This document shows positions 8,881 through 17,708 of a stretch of 64,000 bases of DNA, piece by piece (within the stretch, counting starts at the first letter, position 1; each line of letters begins with the position of its first letter). Origin of the DNA: CAZTDD01 sp964612675 (lineage in GTDB: Bacteria; Hinthialibacterota; Hinthialibacteria; Hinthialibacterales; JAKPRU01); the NCBI GenBank assembly GCA_964612675.1, contig CAZTDD010000002.1, positions 62,001 to 126,000 on the forward strand, read 5' to 3'. A program made the translations under genes and the position numbers. The notes below the pieces were generated by a model. It made no database searches, was not told where the DNA came from, and saw nothing but the letters and a program-made list of their open reading frames with translations.

Positions 8881-10002
8881 TCAGTAAACGCATTCTTTGG
8901 CTGTTTGTGCATACGCTCGCAGGTTTTCCACGGGCGCTTCAAAGAAATGATCGCAGGCGGACATGATGTAGCCACCGTTTCTGCCGAACCCTTCGAAAAG
9001 ACGGTACACTTCCTCACGGATTCGTTCGGGGGTCCCACGCGTCAGGAATGTCATCTGATCCATTCCCCCAATCATCGCGACTTTGCCGTCGAATCGTTCT
9101 GCTACCTTCGATGGATCGGTGATATTTCCGCCGATTTCAGGCGGGGAGAGGGTTTCGGACGCATCGGTTTCGTTATCGACGATACAATCGAGAATGCCCA
9201 TCATGCCGCCGCAGGTATGGTACGTTACCCGCTGGCCCACGGTATGGAGCGCCCTGTGAATCTCGCGGTCGTAGGGTAGACAGAATTCTTCGTGGAGTTG
9301 CGGAGAAATCAGTGTGTCGCTCGATGCTCCGCCTCCGGTTTCCACCAGGTCGAATCGAGCGCCTTCGAGGGACTCTTCGATAAAGTGCAGTTTTTTGTCA
9401 AGCAGGATTTTGAGAAAACGGTGTACCCAATCCGGGTTATCGAAGGTTTCCATAATCAACTGCTGGGTTTCCATCAGGCAGCAGGCGTGTTGCCAGCAGC
9501 CCGCCTGGTCACCCCATACAAAGCCCCGCAGAATTCCCGCGTCACCGATCTCGTCGTAGGCTGCTGCGATCTGCTCCTTGTTCAGCTGAGGAACCGGCAT
9601 ATATTTCTCGATGAAATCGATATCCTCGTGATTCTTGACGAGAAATTCGGTGATCCACGTGGTTGTCAGGTTTCCACCTGTTTTGTAGGTGAGTTTCCCT
9701 TCCGGGGTGGTAATCGTGTGATGGAGAATTTTGTCGTTTGGGTTCGGATCGACGACTTCGATCTCTTCACGCCATTCGGGGGTTTGGACAATGTATTGTT
9801 CGGCATTCGGAATCCAGAATTGCCCCATTGCTTCAAAGTACTGAATGGCCGCATCCATTCCGACCATCTGAAACGCTTCAAACGGTCCGGCGCCGCCCAT
9901 ATACGTATCGAGGTGATATTGTTGCCACTGATGGATTGTGCAGGGCAGTCGGTCGGGTTTCTCGCGATGCAGTGCCCGCATCATCCGTTCTTTCGGGGTC
10001 AT
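8881..10002 (-). CDS. UroD-like methyltransferase/decarboxylase family protein
   Basis: 373 residues beginning MTPKERMMRALHREKPDRLP, the standard opening of the uroporphyrinogen decarboxylase superfamily branch that includes corrinoid methyltransferases (MtaA-like). The barrel carries the Zn-ligand-like HTC in YHTCGGMM and a late IGGMDQ strand. This branch transfers methyl groups between corrinoid proteins and other acceptors, but no corrinoid protein gene is adjacent. A GGAG sits 6 bases before the ATG, and the gene follows a 107-residue unknown by 13 bases. It is the last gene of a three-gene minus-strand unit. True heme-pathway HemE is unlikely given the HxC motif and divergence. Confidence 0.85.
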   Translation of the reverse strand: MTPKERMMRALHREKPDRLPCTIHQWQQYHLDTYMGGAGPFEAFQMVGMDAAIQYFEAMGQFWIPNAEQYIVQTPEWREEIEVVDPNPNDKILHHTITTPEGKLTYKTGGNLTTTWITEFLVKNHEDIDFIEKYMPVPQLNKEQIAAAYDEIGDAGILRGFVWGDQAGCWQHACCLMETQQLIMETFDNPDWVHRFLKILLDKKLHFIEESLEGARFDLVETGGGASSDTLISPQLHEEFCLPYDREIHRALHTVGQRVTYHTCGGMMGILDCIVDNETDASETLSPPEIGGNITDPSKVAERFDGKVAMIGGMDQMTFLTRGTPERIREEVYRLFEGFGRNGGYIMSACDHFFEAPVENLRAYAQTAKECVY

Positions 10003-10015
10003 TGGGTACTCCTCA

Positions 10016-10339
10016 TCAGGCCGCCTTCGGCAGCGCCATCTTTTCCCAGATTTCTTTTTGGTTCATGCAGGGATCGGCAAGAAGGAATGGCGTGACATCG
10101 GCGTCCCTACGACCGCTCATTCTACGGTACCGGTTCAGGCAGAATGCCGGAATATCCACTTCAATCTGACTGTGAGGCGGAATGGACACCTGGACATTTT
10201 CCGCCAGGACCGCATTCTGCAACCCGGATGAAGGATCGACGACCTCGAAACAACGTCCCTTTTCCAACAACACCGACTGCGTTTCATTTGTCGGGTTCTC
10301 CATATCGAGATGGACCGACAGCATTGGACGCTCCATCAT
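10016..10339 (-). CDS. Unrecognised 107-residue protein, probable beta-sandwich
   Basis: No signal peptide or membrane segment. The sequence alternates polar and apolar residues like a beta-sandwich: an opening strand with ENPTNE, then GRCFEVVDPSSGLQNAV, VSIPPHSQIEVDIPAFCLNR, and a polar tail. AGGAGG lies directly upstream of the ATG at 10339 (gap of 3 bases plus). It is placed 9 bases after the 352-residue gene and 13 bases before the UroD-like gene, so translation is likely coupled. I do not recognise the family, and a function is not offered. The conserved-looking CLNR cysteine may be worth noting. Confidence 0.75.
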   Translation of the reverse strand: MMERPMLSVHLDMENPTNETQSVLLEKGRCFEVVDPSSGLQNAVLAENVQVSIPPHSQIEVDIPAFCLNRYRRMSGRRDADVTPFLLADPCMNQKEIWEKMALPKAA

Positions 10340-10348
10340 GCGCCTCCT

Positions 10349-11407
10349 TTATTCCGAATCCTTTAGCCCAGGCAAGTTATGCTTGGGCCAAATCATTCTC
10401 TTCGGTTGCCTCTTCGGCACTTCCGGCGGATCGTAATTCCCCTGTATCCAGGCATTTTTCAAAACCACACGGCCGCTGTTCATTGCTTCAGGCAGAGTAC
10501 CAGGTCGCACCGAGGCGGTGAAATGCATCGATGACGCGTTATGTACTTGAAATGATTCGTCTCCCGGACTCCACCCGTTGATCAAATTCGCGTCCTTGTT
10601 GCAGGCGATCAGGAGGGACCGGCCTCCGACGCTCTTTCCCTTCTTGCCTTTGCGCCCTATCGGGACATCCTGATAGGCACGCTTGGAGACATCGTCGATC
10701 TCTTCATTATTCATGACCCGAATGGTCACGCGATTCGATTCGAGTTTGCTTCGTTCTTTCGGACCGGGAAGATTGACGAGGTTATCCAGCTGTTTTCGTT
10801 CCTCTTTCAGTTGCGGTGGCAACCCCATCTCTATCCGTGGATCGTACTCCAATGGATGCCGTCCCGGACGCTTCTTGATATGGGCCAGGTTTTCTTCGAA
10901 TTGATCCATCCATTTGGCTTGTGGCTCCCGCACGACAACGGCGTTTGAATTGGGGGACAGCCTGAACAACTCTTCACTGGGAAACTCCTTCTTGAGTACA
11001 CGACTTTGTTCGTAGTGGTTTTCTTCCACGAGGATCAGCGGCCCACCGAGACTGTAGACTACTTCGTCGGCGCTCTCAGGAGAAAGTGCGTAGGCAGTCG
11101 AGCCGGCGGTTAGATAGAACGTAATGGGAAGACGACCTGTCTCAAGAACGAGAGTCTGAGTCCATTTTCGAAGAAGACCGGCACCTTCGTCTTCCTGCAT
11201 GAGTTCTGTTTCGGCGATTTTGTAGATCAGCCTCTGCTCGGAGGAACGCTGGATTCCTTTTGGGAATGCAGATCGAGGAGAGAGTGCTTTCTGAATGATT
11301 TGGAATCGGTTTTCTACCCACCCGATCGGATCCTCCCTCGAAAGGAAAGTGTGGAGTTGCTCCTCAGGGTACCGTGAAACCAAAAACGCCGAGATCGTCG
11401 TAGACAA
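10349..11407 (-). CDS. Unrecognised 352-residue soluble protein, TTG start
   Basis: The start is TTG at 11407, supported by GGAGG 7 bases upstream; no better ATG fits. The protein is soluble in appearance, with no signal or membrane segment. Noted segments: ITFYLTAGSTAYALSPES, GGPLILVEENHYEQ, a charged helix near residues 170-230 containing GRHPLEYDPR, GRKGKKGKSVGGRSLLIAC, and a C-terminal lysine-rich tail. It heads a compact three-gene unit with the 107-residue protein and the UroD-like enzyme. No family recognised; could be an accessory or substrate-binding partner for the methyltransferase. Confidence 0.75.
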   Translation of the reverse strand: MSTTISAFLVSRYPEEQLHTFLSREDPIGWVENRFQIIQKALSPRSAFPKGIQRSSEQRLIYKIAETELMQEDEGAGLLRKWTQTLVLETGRLPITFYLTAGSTAYALSPESADEVVYSLGGPLILVEENHYEQSRVLKKEFPSEELFRLSPNSNAVVVREPQAKWMDQFEENLAHIKKRPGRHPLEYDPRIEMGLPPQLKEERKQLDNLVNLPGPKERSKLESNRVTIRVMNNEEIDDVSKRAYQDVPIGRKGKKGKSVGGRSLLIACNKDANLINGWSPGDESFQVHNASSMHFTASVRPGTLPEAMNSGRVVLKNAWIQGNYDPPEVPKRQPKRMIWPKHNLPGLKDSE

Positions 11408-11712
11408 CAGAACGCCTCCGGCCGCCTATCCTAATCGGCCATCACGAGTATAAGCAGCCTGCTATAGAATATTATTAATGAAAAGACCTGCCCTACAAAC
11501 GGTTCTCCCCGTATTCGAACGGATAAGTACAGGAGATCGTTATGTCAAGGCTATCCCGCTGCACCCCGTTTGTCAAATATATCCCCCGATTGTACCTGCA
11601 TGGAGGCTTTTCGGGCTCTATCGGCCGTTAGGAATCCGTGCTAATCTTCCGGAAAATCGGTCAGTGGGAAACCGTCGGTTGACACCCGGTACCCGGTCCT
11701 ATGGAGGATATC
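11408..11712. other. Intergenic region between divergent genes
   Basis: About 305 bases between the divergent TTG-start gene and the TIM-barrel gene, so it must hold promoters for both. An AT-rich patch lies at 11461-11480. No convincing paired -35/-10 boxes, repeat or small gene with a ribosome site was seen. Confidence 0.4.
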
Positions 11713-12549
11713 ATGGCAGGAATCGGTTATCACACAGATGCATTCAACAGCAGCAACTGGAACTTTGAACAATGTGTCGAGTGGGCGAAACAGCACGGTC
11801 TTGACTTCATCGAATGCGGCTCGATCGACGGAGCGGCGTATATACAAGCGCTTGGCTTTTACCCCCATATCTCTCTTCTGGAAGATCCGGTTCTTTGGAG
11901 GCGCAAACTGGAGAAGCACGGCGTTCAGCTCAGCCAAATCGATGCCGCCTATCCGCTGAGCCGTGTGGATGGCCTCACTGTCGGAGTTCAGTATGTCCAG
12001 AATGCAATCCGGTGGGCGGCTCAGGTGGGCTGTCCCCGCGTCGATACGACCGATGATAAATACAAGCCGGAAGGAATGACGGACCAAGAGGGCCTCGCAG
12101 TACTCAAACTGGCTTACGGTGCGATTTTGGAAGTGGCGGAGGCCCACAAGATTGTTGTCAATTGCGAACCTCACGGGTACTTCACCACAAACCCCGAGTT
12201 CATGAACGCGATCCTGTCGTTTTACGACAGTCCTTACCTTCGCATGAACATGGACACCGGGAATACATTCATCGCAGGCCGGGACCCGGTAGAATTCGTT
12301 CAGCAATTCAAAGACAGAATCGACCACGTTCACATCAAGGATATCAGCGAAGAATTGGCGAAAGCGCTCCGAGGTGAAGCCACCGGTGTCGCGATGAGTC
12401 AGTGTGCGATCGGCGAAGGCGTTAATGCCGACAATATCAAAAAGTGTGTCGAGATTTTACTCCAAAACGGTTACGATGGTGTTTTCAGCCTCGAATGTGA
12501 GGGGAATGTACTCGAAAAATCCATTAATTGGTTCAAAGAACTTATATAG
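11713..12549 (+). CDS. Sugar phosphate isomerase/epimerase-type TIM barrel, cytoplasmic
   Basis: An ATG at 11701 lacks a ribosome site, whereas GGAGG lies 5 bases before the ATG at 11713, giving 278 residues (MAGIGYHTDAFNSS). The fold is the xylose-isomerase-like (AP endonuclease 2) barrel. Metal-site residues typical of the family appear in NCEPHG, MNMDTGN, DHVHIKDI and FSLECEG. No export signal is present, unlike the barrel at 56944-57852. Such proteins interconvert ketose epimers, dehydrate inosose-like ketones or process keto-sugars. It could act on the cytoplasmic product of the oxidoreductase pathways in this window, but the substrate is not determined. Confidence 0.9.
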   Translation: MAGIGYHTDAFNSSNWNFEQCVEWAKQHGLDFIECGSIDGAAYIQALGFYPHISLLEDPVLWRRKLEKHGVQLSQIDAAYPLSRVDGLTVGVQYVQNAIRWAAQVGCPRVDTTDDKYKPEGMTDQEGLAVLKLAYGAILEVAEAHKIVVNCEPHGYFTTNPEFMNAILSFYDSPYLRMNMDTGNTFIAGRDPVEFVQQFKDRIDHVHIKDISEELAKALRGEATGVAMSQCAIGEGVNADNIKKCVEILLQNGYDGVFSLECEGNVLEKSINWFKELI

Positions 12550-12666
12550 CAAATCGATCGCTTGCTTTATCTGTGGGACCGGTATCGAGTGTCGGGTGGG
12601 TTAGCGACGACCTGCCGGGGAATACTCTGTGTGTGTACCTCAGAGGAGTGGCACCCACCAACACGA

Positions 12667-13665
12667 CTATTTCGACAGCGACTTCAATATCTTCTCTCCG
12701 TGCGTCCGTCCGTTTTCGATGAAGATCTCAGCCGAAACGTTGCCTGCCGCGATCACACCGCAGACAAAAAGTCCCGGCACATTGGTCTCAAACGTGTCGA
12801 AGTTGTATTCCGGTCGCTTATCCTTTTCGTTGACATTTACTCCGCATTTCCGAAGCAACTCTGTATTGGGCTGATAGCCGATCAGCGCCAAGACAAAATC
12901 GTTTTCGATTTCGAATTCCGACGATTTTCCCTCTTCATGCGATTTTAGTTTTACACTCGACGGACGGATTTCTTGGACCGTCGTTTCAAAATGTGCCTTG
13001 ATACTGCCTTCCTTGATACGGTTCCGTATATCCGGTTGGACCCAATACTTTACGAAGCCGAATCCTTCTTCCCGCACGGCCAGCGTTACATCGACCCCAG
13101 CCCGCTGGAGAAGCAGCGACGCCTCGCAAGCCGAGTTGCCGTTTCCGACAACCAGTACGCGTGAGCCGACATACGGGTGTACCTCCGTAAAATAGTGGGA
13201 AACTTTGGGCAGGTTTTCCCCGGGACAGTCAAGGCGATTAGGAGTGTCGTAGGCACCCGTGGCCAGGACGACATACTTCGCGTTCGTTTCGTGACGGTTT
13301 CCCTCCGCCTCGGAATGCGAGACGATCTGGAAACCGTTCTCCGTTCGATTGACTTCATCCACGGGTTCATACAAACGGAGTTTGAGCCGTCGGTCTCGCG
13401 CGTATCTTGCCAGGTAATGGAGATAGTCTTGGCGAGTTGGCTTGTGTGTCGGACAAATCAGCGGAAAACCTCGCAACTCGACTAAATCTGCTGTGGAAAA
13501 GAACTCCATGTAAATCGGAAAGCGAGCGATATTCTGTGCCAGGCATCCTGCTTCGAATATGAGGCAGTCATAGCCTGCGTCTTGAAAGGTGTCCGCCGCA
13601 GCAAGGCCCGCCGGTCCGGAACCGATTACCGCGACATCGCATGAGTTGTGCCTGGTCCAGGTCAT
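12667..13665 (-). CDS. ypdA: YpdA-family FAD/NAD(P)-dependent disulfide reductase
   Basis: A GTG at 13674 is possible, but GAGG sits 8 bases before the ATG at 13665, giving 332 residues. Features in order: FAD Rossmann GSGPAGLAAA near residue 15; PIYMEFFSTADLVELRGFPL; a TxxRQDYLHYLARYA helix; ATGAYDTPN; NAD(P) motif VVGNGNSACEAS; and a C-terminal ETNVPGLFVCGVIAAGNVSAEIFIENGR block. This set matches YpdA, the putative bacillithiol-disulfide reductase, rather than thioredoxin reductase, because no CxxC pair is present. It implies a bacillithiol-like low-molecular-weight thiol system, although no biosynthesis gene is in view. It is convergent with the TIM-barrel gene. Confidence 0.88.
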   Translation of the reverse strand: MTWTRHNSCDVAVIGSGPAGLAAADTFQDAGYDCLIFEAGCLAQNIARFPIYMEFFSTADLVELRGFPLICPTHKPTRQDYLHYLARYARDRRLKLRLYEPVDEVNRTENGFQIVSHSEAEGNRHETNAKYVVLATGAYDTPNRLDCPGENLPKVSHYFTEVHPYVGSRVLVVGNGNSACEASLLLQRAGVDVTLAVREEGFGFVKYWVQPDIRNRIKEGSIKAHFETTVQEIRPSSVKLKSHEEGKSSEFEIENDFVLALIGYQPNTELLRKCGVNVNEKDKRPEYNFDTFETNVPGLFVCGVIAAGNVSAEIFIENGRTHGEKILKSLSK

Positions 13666-14100
13666 CGAATTCACCTCAACGTTTATTGACCCATTTCGTG
13701 GTGTTCGTCACATGGGCGCGGATAATAGAAATAGTCTTATCTGTTTTTGTCTCCCAAATAAGACAGTATACAAAACCGGCGGCTCGGCGGGAGCCTCGCC
13801 CTCCCAAGCTTCGCTTCATGAATTTTGCCGTTGCGAGTTTTGTCCTCCCGAGCTTAGTTCTCCCGAGCTTAGCCCTCCCGAGCTTAGCCCTCCCGAGCTT
13901 AGCCCGTGCGACGACATCGACTTTGTTTTTGTCAGCGGACTTTCACTGTCACAGAAGTGGACTTTCGCTGGTTTAGGAGTTGAACTCCTGGACCGACGGA
14001 TAGCCTTAACGAACTTCCCTAGCGAAACTGAGTTGATCCAATTACAACTCGTAACCGCAAAGCGACACGGGCTCGTAGCCTGATGTTTACGGAGGAGTGA
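13666..14100. other. Intergenic region with GC-rich repeat and 15-bp tandem array
   Basis: 435 bases between divergent ypdA-like and aminotransferase genes. It holds a GC-rich segment around 13783-13812 (ggcgggagcctcgccctccc), followed by the tandem array listed separately, then unremarkable DNA up to GGAGGAG, the ribosome site of the gene at 14101. Open frames crossing it have low-complexity translations and no ribosome sites, so I do not call a gene. Confidence 0.5.
13843..13902. repeat. 15-bp tandem repeat, four copies
   Basis: Four contiguous copies of a unit reading (c/t)(c/t)ctcccgagcttag. Copies three and four are identical, and copies one and two differ only in the first two bases. 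Fifteen is a multiple of three, so any frame through it reads as a peptide repeat (PELSP or LPSLA). The array lies in an intergenic region, and neither frame looks like a real gene. Confidence 0.9.
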
Positions 14101-15294
14101 ATGATCGACGAAAAGCAAAGGCAACAGATATTGAAACGCGGCAAACCCGAGCCTCCGTGGCGAGGAGAGCCGCTTCTCGGGAGTATTTACGGGGAGGAGG
14201 AGATTGAAGCGGTCGTCGAAGCGATCCGCGATTCCATGGATGTGAGTGAAGGGTTCGGTTTCTCAGCACCTCCCATTCCCGATTTCGAGAAGGCGTTTGC
14301 GGAGTATGTTGGAACAAAGCATGCCGTTGCGCTGAACAGCGCCGGGCCGGGTCTCGACATGGCCATGCGCTACCTGGACCTGGAGCCCGGCGATGAAGTG
14401 ATTGTACCCGCAATCAATTTCATGGCTTCGCCGCTTGCGGTCCTCGGCGCGGGCGCTCAAGTAATCTGGGGCGATATCGATCCGCGTACGTTTCAACTCG
14501 ATCCGAACGATGTGGAGAAACGAATCACGCCCCGGACACGTGCGATTTTCCCCGTCCACATGAACGGCCTGTCGGCTCCGATGGACGACCTGATTGAAGT
14601 GGCGAACCGGCATTCGAAAGAAAAGCCGATCGCGGTAATCGGTGACGGGGCCCGAGCGTGTGGAGGTTCCTACAAGGGTACCCGTATCGGTAAAAAAGGT
14701 CTATTAAATGTTTTCTCATTTCATACAATGAAGAATATGGTCACTCTTGGAGAGGGAGGAATGCTTACTACGGACGACGACAACGTCGAGAGATTCTGTC
14801 GGTCGACTCGCTTCTACGGCATTGAACAGGACATTTGGGGAACATCGAACGTGATGACAAAACCGCAGGCCGCAGCCGGGTTGGTTCAGCTCCGGAAACT
14901 CGATAGTTTTATTGCTGCACGACGAAAACTCGCTCAGCAACGAAACGAATTGCTGAGAGGATTGCCTGAAATCGTCCTACCGATTGAGCCCGCCGACTGC
15001 GAGCACACATACTATCTCTATACGTGTCTGGTGTGCGAAGAATGGGCGAGTGAGAAACGCGATCGACTGATAAAGATGATGGACAAGGAATTCGGTGTCG
15101 GCTGTGTTGTCGCGAATCCGCCGGTTTATGAGACGCGAAGCATACTCCGAGAACACACAAAAGGACAAGCAGTACCGATTTCCGACAAGATCGGGAAAAG
15201 ACTTTTTTGCGTAAGCATTCACCCCTCAATGACCGAGGAGGACAATGAGTATATTGCTGCGAGTTTGATTGAGTGTGTAACACGTCTGCGGTGA
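14101..15294 (+). CDS. DegT/DnrJ/EryC1/StrS aminotransferase family protein
   Basis: 397 residues with GGAGGAG 3 bases before the ATG. PLP-site features include ALNSAGPGLDMAM, EVIVPAINFMAS, the aspartate in VIGDGARACGGSYKG, and the Schiff-base lysine in FSFHTMKNMVTLGEGG. The family transfers an amino group from glutamate to a keto-sugar to make amino sugars for surface glycans or antibiotics; some members are dehydratases. No glycosyltransferase or nucleotide-sugar gene is adjacent, so the context does not fix the substrate. The gene stands alone, convergent with pbpC. Confidence 0.93.
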   Translation: MIDEKQRQQILKRGKPEPPWRGEPLLGSIYGEEEIEAVVEAIRDSMDVSEGFGFSAPPIPDFEKAFAEYVGTKHAVALNSAGPGLDMAMRYLDLEPGDEVIVPAINFMASPLAVLGAGAQVIWGDIDPRTFQLDPNDVEKRITPRTRAIFPVHMNGLSAPMDDLIEVANRHSKEKPIAVIGDGARACGGSYKGTRIGKKGLLNVFSFHTMKNMVTLGEGGMLTTDDDNVERFCRSTRFYGIEQDIWGTSNVMTKPQAAAGLVQLRKLDSFIAARRKLAQQRNELLRGLPEIVLPIEPADCEHTYYLYTCLVCEEWASEKRDRLIKMMDKEFGVGCVVANPPVYETRSILREHTKGQAVPISDKIGKRLFCVSIHPSMTEEDNEYIAASLIECVTRLR

Positions 15295-15356
15295 AACCTA
15301 CGGTCTGCTTGTCCGATGGAATGCTGCCGATCTGACTCCGACGAATGAGAAATGGA

Positions 15357-17708
15357 CTATTCTTTGAGAGCCACCACATCACTCGGGGAATAAACCGTGA
15401 ACCGCACAGCGTCCGTGTCGCCGGTGGCTGTCATGCAGGTCAGTTGATGAGATCCGTGCTTGAGCTTCATATACAACGGGTTCTGGGGCTGTGACGAGCC
15501 CAAGTAGCGCTCATTGAGATACCAGTGCAAAACATCCTCGGAATCGATCGTTGAACGTAGGCGAATTCGATCCCCATTGTCCTCCCCCGTCAGGATATAC
15601 TCGGCTCCACCGGTCGGAGCAAGAATGTCCAAATCGTTGACGCGTGCGGCCGGTTGCGAACGATCCGCCAAGACAGCGGGGACGACTGGTGAGCCGATGT
15701 CGGCGAGGTTCCAATCCTGAGCCGAGCCGGGCCAGTGTTCGATAATACCGCGATTCTCTTTCTCCTTTACCCCGTCGGATGGAGCGGGATAGTGGACTTC
15801 ACACTTTCGATGAACGTACTGACAGCGGGGCAGATAGGCATCTTGGGTATGGAGACACCACCGCGACGCCGGCAAGCCGCTTACCGAACAGATTTTGACT
15901 TTCTTCAAGCTTCCCTCGATTTCAGGCCAGGCAGGGGTTGTTTTTTTTGGAAGATTACGAAAGATCCCCGCTGCCAAAGGCAATGCGGCCTGAGCTCCGA
16001 CGAGACGGCGTGACGAGCGTCCGTCGTTGTTCCCCATCCAAACACCGACAACATAATGTCGATTAAACACAAACGTCCAGGCGTCCCGCAGTCCCCAGGA
16101 TGTTCCGGTTTTCCAGCAGACACGCGGATTGATATTGACCGGCTGGAGGCCGATACGATCCAACTCGGCGGGAAGAGACTGTTCGAGCATCTCGCATAAT
16201 TTGACACACGTTCCTCGTGAAAAGACTTCTTTTTTCGGAAGAGATTCTCCCGGTCGGAAGGTCAGCGGACGATATATTCCCAGATTCGCCAGCATACAAT
16301 ACGCAGCGGCCAATTCTTCGAGTTGTACTTCGCAGTTCCCCAGAGTAAGGCCTAAGCCGTATTCATCCGGCAGTCGTACCAACGTTGTCAAACCGACTTT
16401 TTTCAACAACGTTACAAAATTCTTCACACCCACGCGTCCGAGAACGATTATCGCCGGAATATTGAGAGATTTCTTGAGGGCGTAGCTCGCGGAAACCAAC
16501 CCGCGATGCTTGAGATCGAAATTCTCGGGATTGTACAAACCGTGATCCCATGTATCGTCGAGTAGCTTCTCATCGGCGTAGAGAAGACTCTTCTCCATTG
16601 CCAAAGCGTACGCAAAGGGCTTTAGGGTCGATCCCGGCGACCGATTGGCTTGGCAGGCGTCGAATTGCCCGCCCGGGATCTCGAAGAATTCGGCGGAGCC
16701 CGCACGGGCAAGAATCTCAGCGGTCTTGACATCCACGACGATTGCGGCTGCATTGTCGACTTCATTGCCCAGTCGGCCTACTGTTCTCGACAGGCGTTTC
16801 TCTACACCGGCTTGAATCGATTTGTCGATTGTGGTGTGGATTTGTTTTCCCTGTTCGAGTTGTTCTTTCATCGCCATCGCAAGATGGGGAGAGAATTTGG
16901 GAAACGAGTGCGCATCGATCCCAAGCGGTTCCTTCCTCGAGGCGTCCCTCTCCTTGGGTGAGATCATTCCTTCGTCACACATGCGGCCAAGCACGTAATT
17001 CCTTCGCGCAAGCGCTGCGTCGTAATTGCTGAACGGAGAGTAATAACTTGGCGCTTTTGGTAATCCCGCAAGAAATGCTGCTTCGGAAATCGTCAATTCC
17101 TTTGCGGGTTTTCCGAAATAGTACCGCGAGGCGGCCTCGCATCCGACGAGGTTTCTGCCATAGGGAGCGGTATTCAGATAGATCCGGAGAATATCATCGC
17201 GACCTATTTGTCTGGTGAGGCGAATCGCTTCCACGGCCTGAAACACCTTCCCGCATGATTCTCCATTTCGTCGATGGGTGAGCTTAACAACCTGCATCGC
17301 CAGTCCCGAAGCGCCGGAAACAATACGAAGGTTCACCAGATCCTGCCAGGCCGCCCGAATAACCGCAAGCGGATCGACACCGGGATGCGTATTAAAGCGT
17401 TGGTCTTCGGTGGCGATTGTCGCTTCGATTAAACGGGGACTTATCGCACTCAATTCGACCGGGAAACACCAATTTTCGTCCTTGTTCAAAAAGGAGTAGA
17501 GAACACGGCCGGAACGATCCAGCATCTGGCCGGAAGCGGCAATTTCCGTGTAAAACTCGGTATCAACCGGACGCGAAAGAACATAGCCTCCGACAACCCC
17601 GATACAGACCGTGGCCCAGAGAATAAGGCAATAGTGACGCCTGGCCCAATAGCCGGCGTACTGAATTGCCTGCTGAAATCGACGAAGAACGCTTCTTATA
17701 GCAGTCAT
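15357..17708 (-). CDS. pbpC: Penicillin-binding protein 1C (glycosyltransferase/transpeptidase)
   Basis: The best start is the ATG at 17708, which overlaps the TAA of the upstream macroglobulin gene by one base; this gives 783 residues. There is one membrane anchor at about residues 27-44. The GT51 glycosyltransferase domain has the catalytic glutamate region ATEDQRFNTHPGVDP (Glu101). The transpeptidase has SxxK in SPGSTLKPF (Ser360, Lys363), SLN in KKSLNIP, and KTG at 533. A C-terminal domain of about 90 residues fits the PBP1C-specific extension. It polymerises peptidoglycan at the outer face of the inner membrane. Pairing with an alpha-2-macroglobulin gene is a known arrangement (yfhM-pbpC in E. 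coli), which supports the PBP1C label. Confidence 0.95.
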   Translation of the reverse strand: MTAIRSVLRRFQQAIQYAGYWARRHYCLILWATVCIGVVGGYVLSRPVDTEFYTEIAASGQMLDRSGRVLYSFLNKDENWCFPVELSAISPRLIEATIATEDQRFNTHPGVDPLAVIRAAWQDLVNLRIVSGASGLAMQVVKLTHRRNGESCGKVFQAVEAIRLTRQIGRDDILRIYLNTAPYGRNLVGCEAASRYYFGKPAKELTISEAAFLAGLPKAPSYYSPFSNYDAALARRNYVLGRMCDEGMISPKERDASRKEPLGIDAHSFPKFSPHLAMAMKEQLEQGKQIHTTIDKSIQAGVEKRLSRTVGRLGNEVDNAAAIVVDVKTAEILARAGSAEFFEIPGGQFDACQANRSPGSTLKPFAYALAMEKSLLYADEKLLDDTWDHGLYNPENFDLKHRGLVSASYALKKSLNIPAIIVLGRVGVKNFVTLLKKVGLTTLVRLPDEYGLGLTLGNCEVQLEELAAAYCMLANLGIYRPLTFRPGESLPKKEVFSRGTCVKLCEMLEQSLPAELDRIGLQPVNINPRVCWKTGTSWGLRDAWTFVFNRHYVVGVWMGNNDGRSSRRLVGAQAALPLAAGIFRNLPKKTTPAWPEIEGSLKKVKICSVSGLPASRWCLHTQDAYLPRCQYVHRKCEVHYPAPSDGVKEKENRGIIEHWPGSAQDWNLADIGSPVVPAVLADRSQPAARVNDLDILAPTGGAEYILTGEDNGDRIRLRSTIDSEDVLHWYLNERYLGSSQPQNPLYMKLKHGSHQLTCMTATGDTDAVRFTVYSPSDVVALKE

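Noticed and set aside
13589..14083. 164-codon frame with PELSP repeats
   Set aside because: It starts inside ypdA antisense sequence, has no ribosome site, and its repeats come from the 15-bp DNA array.
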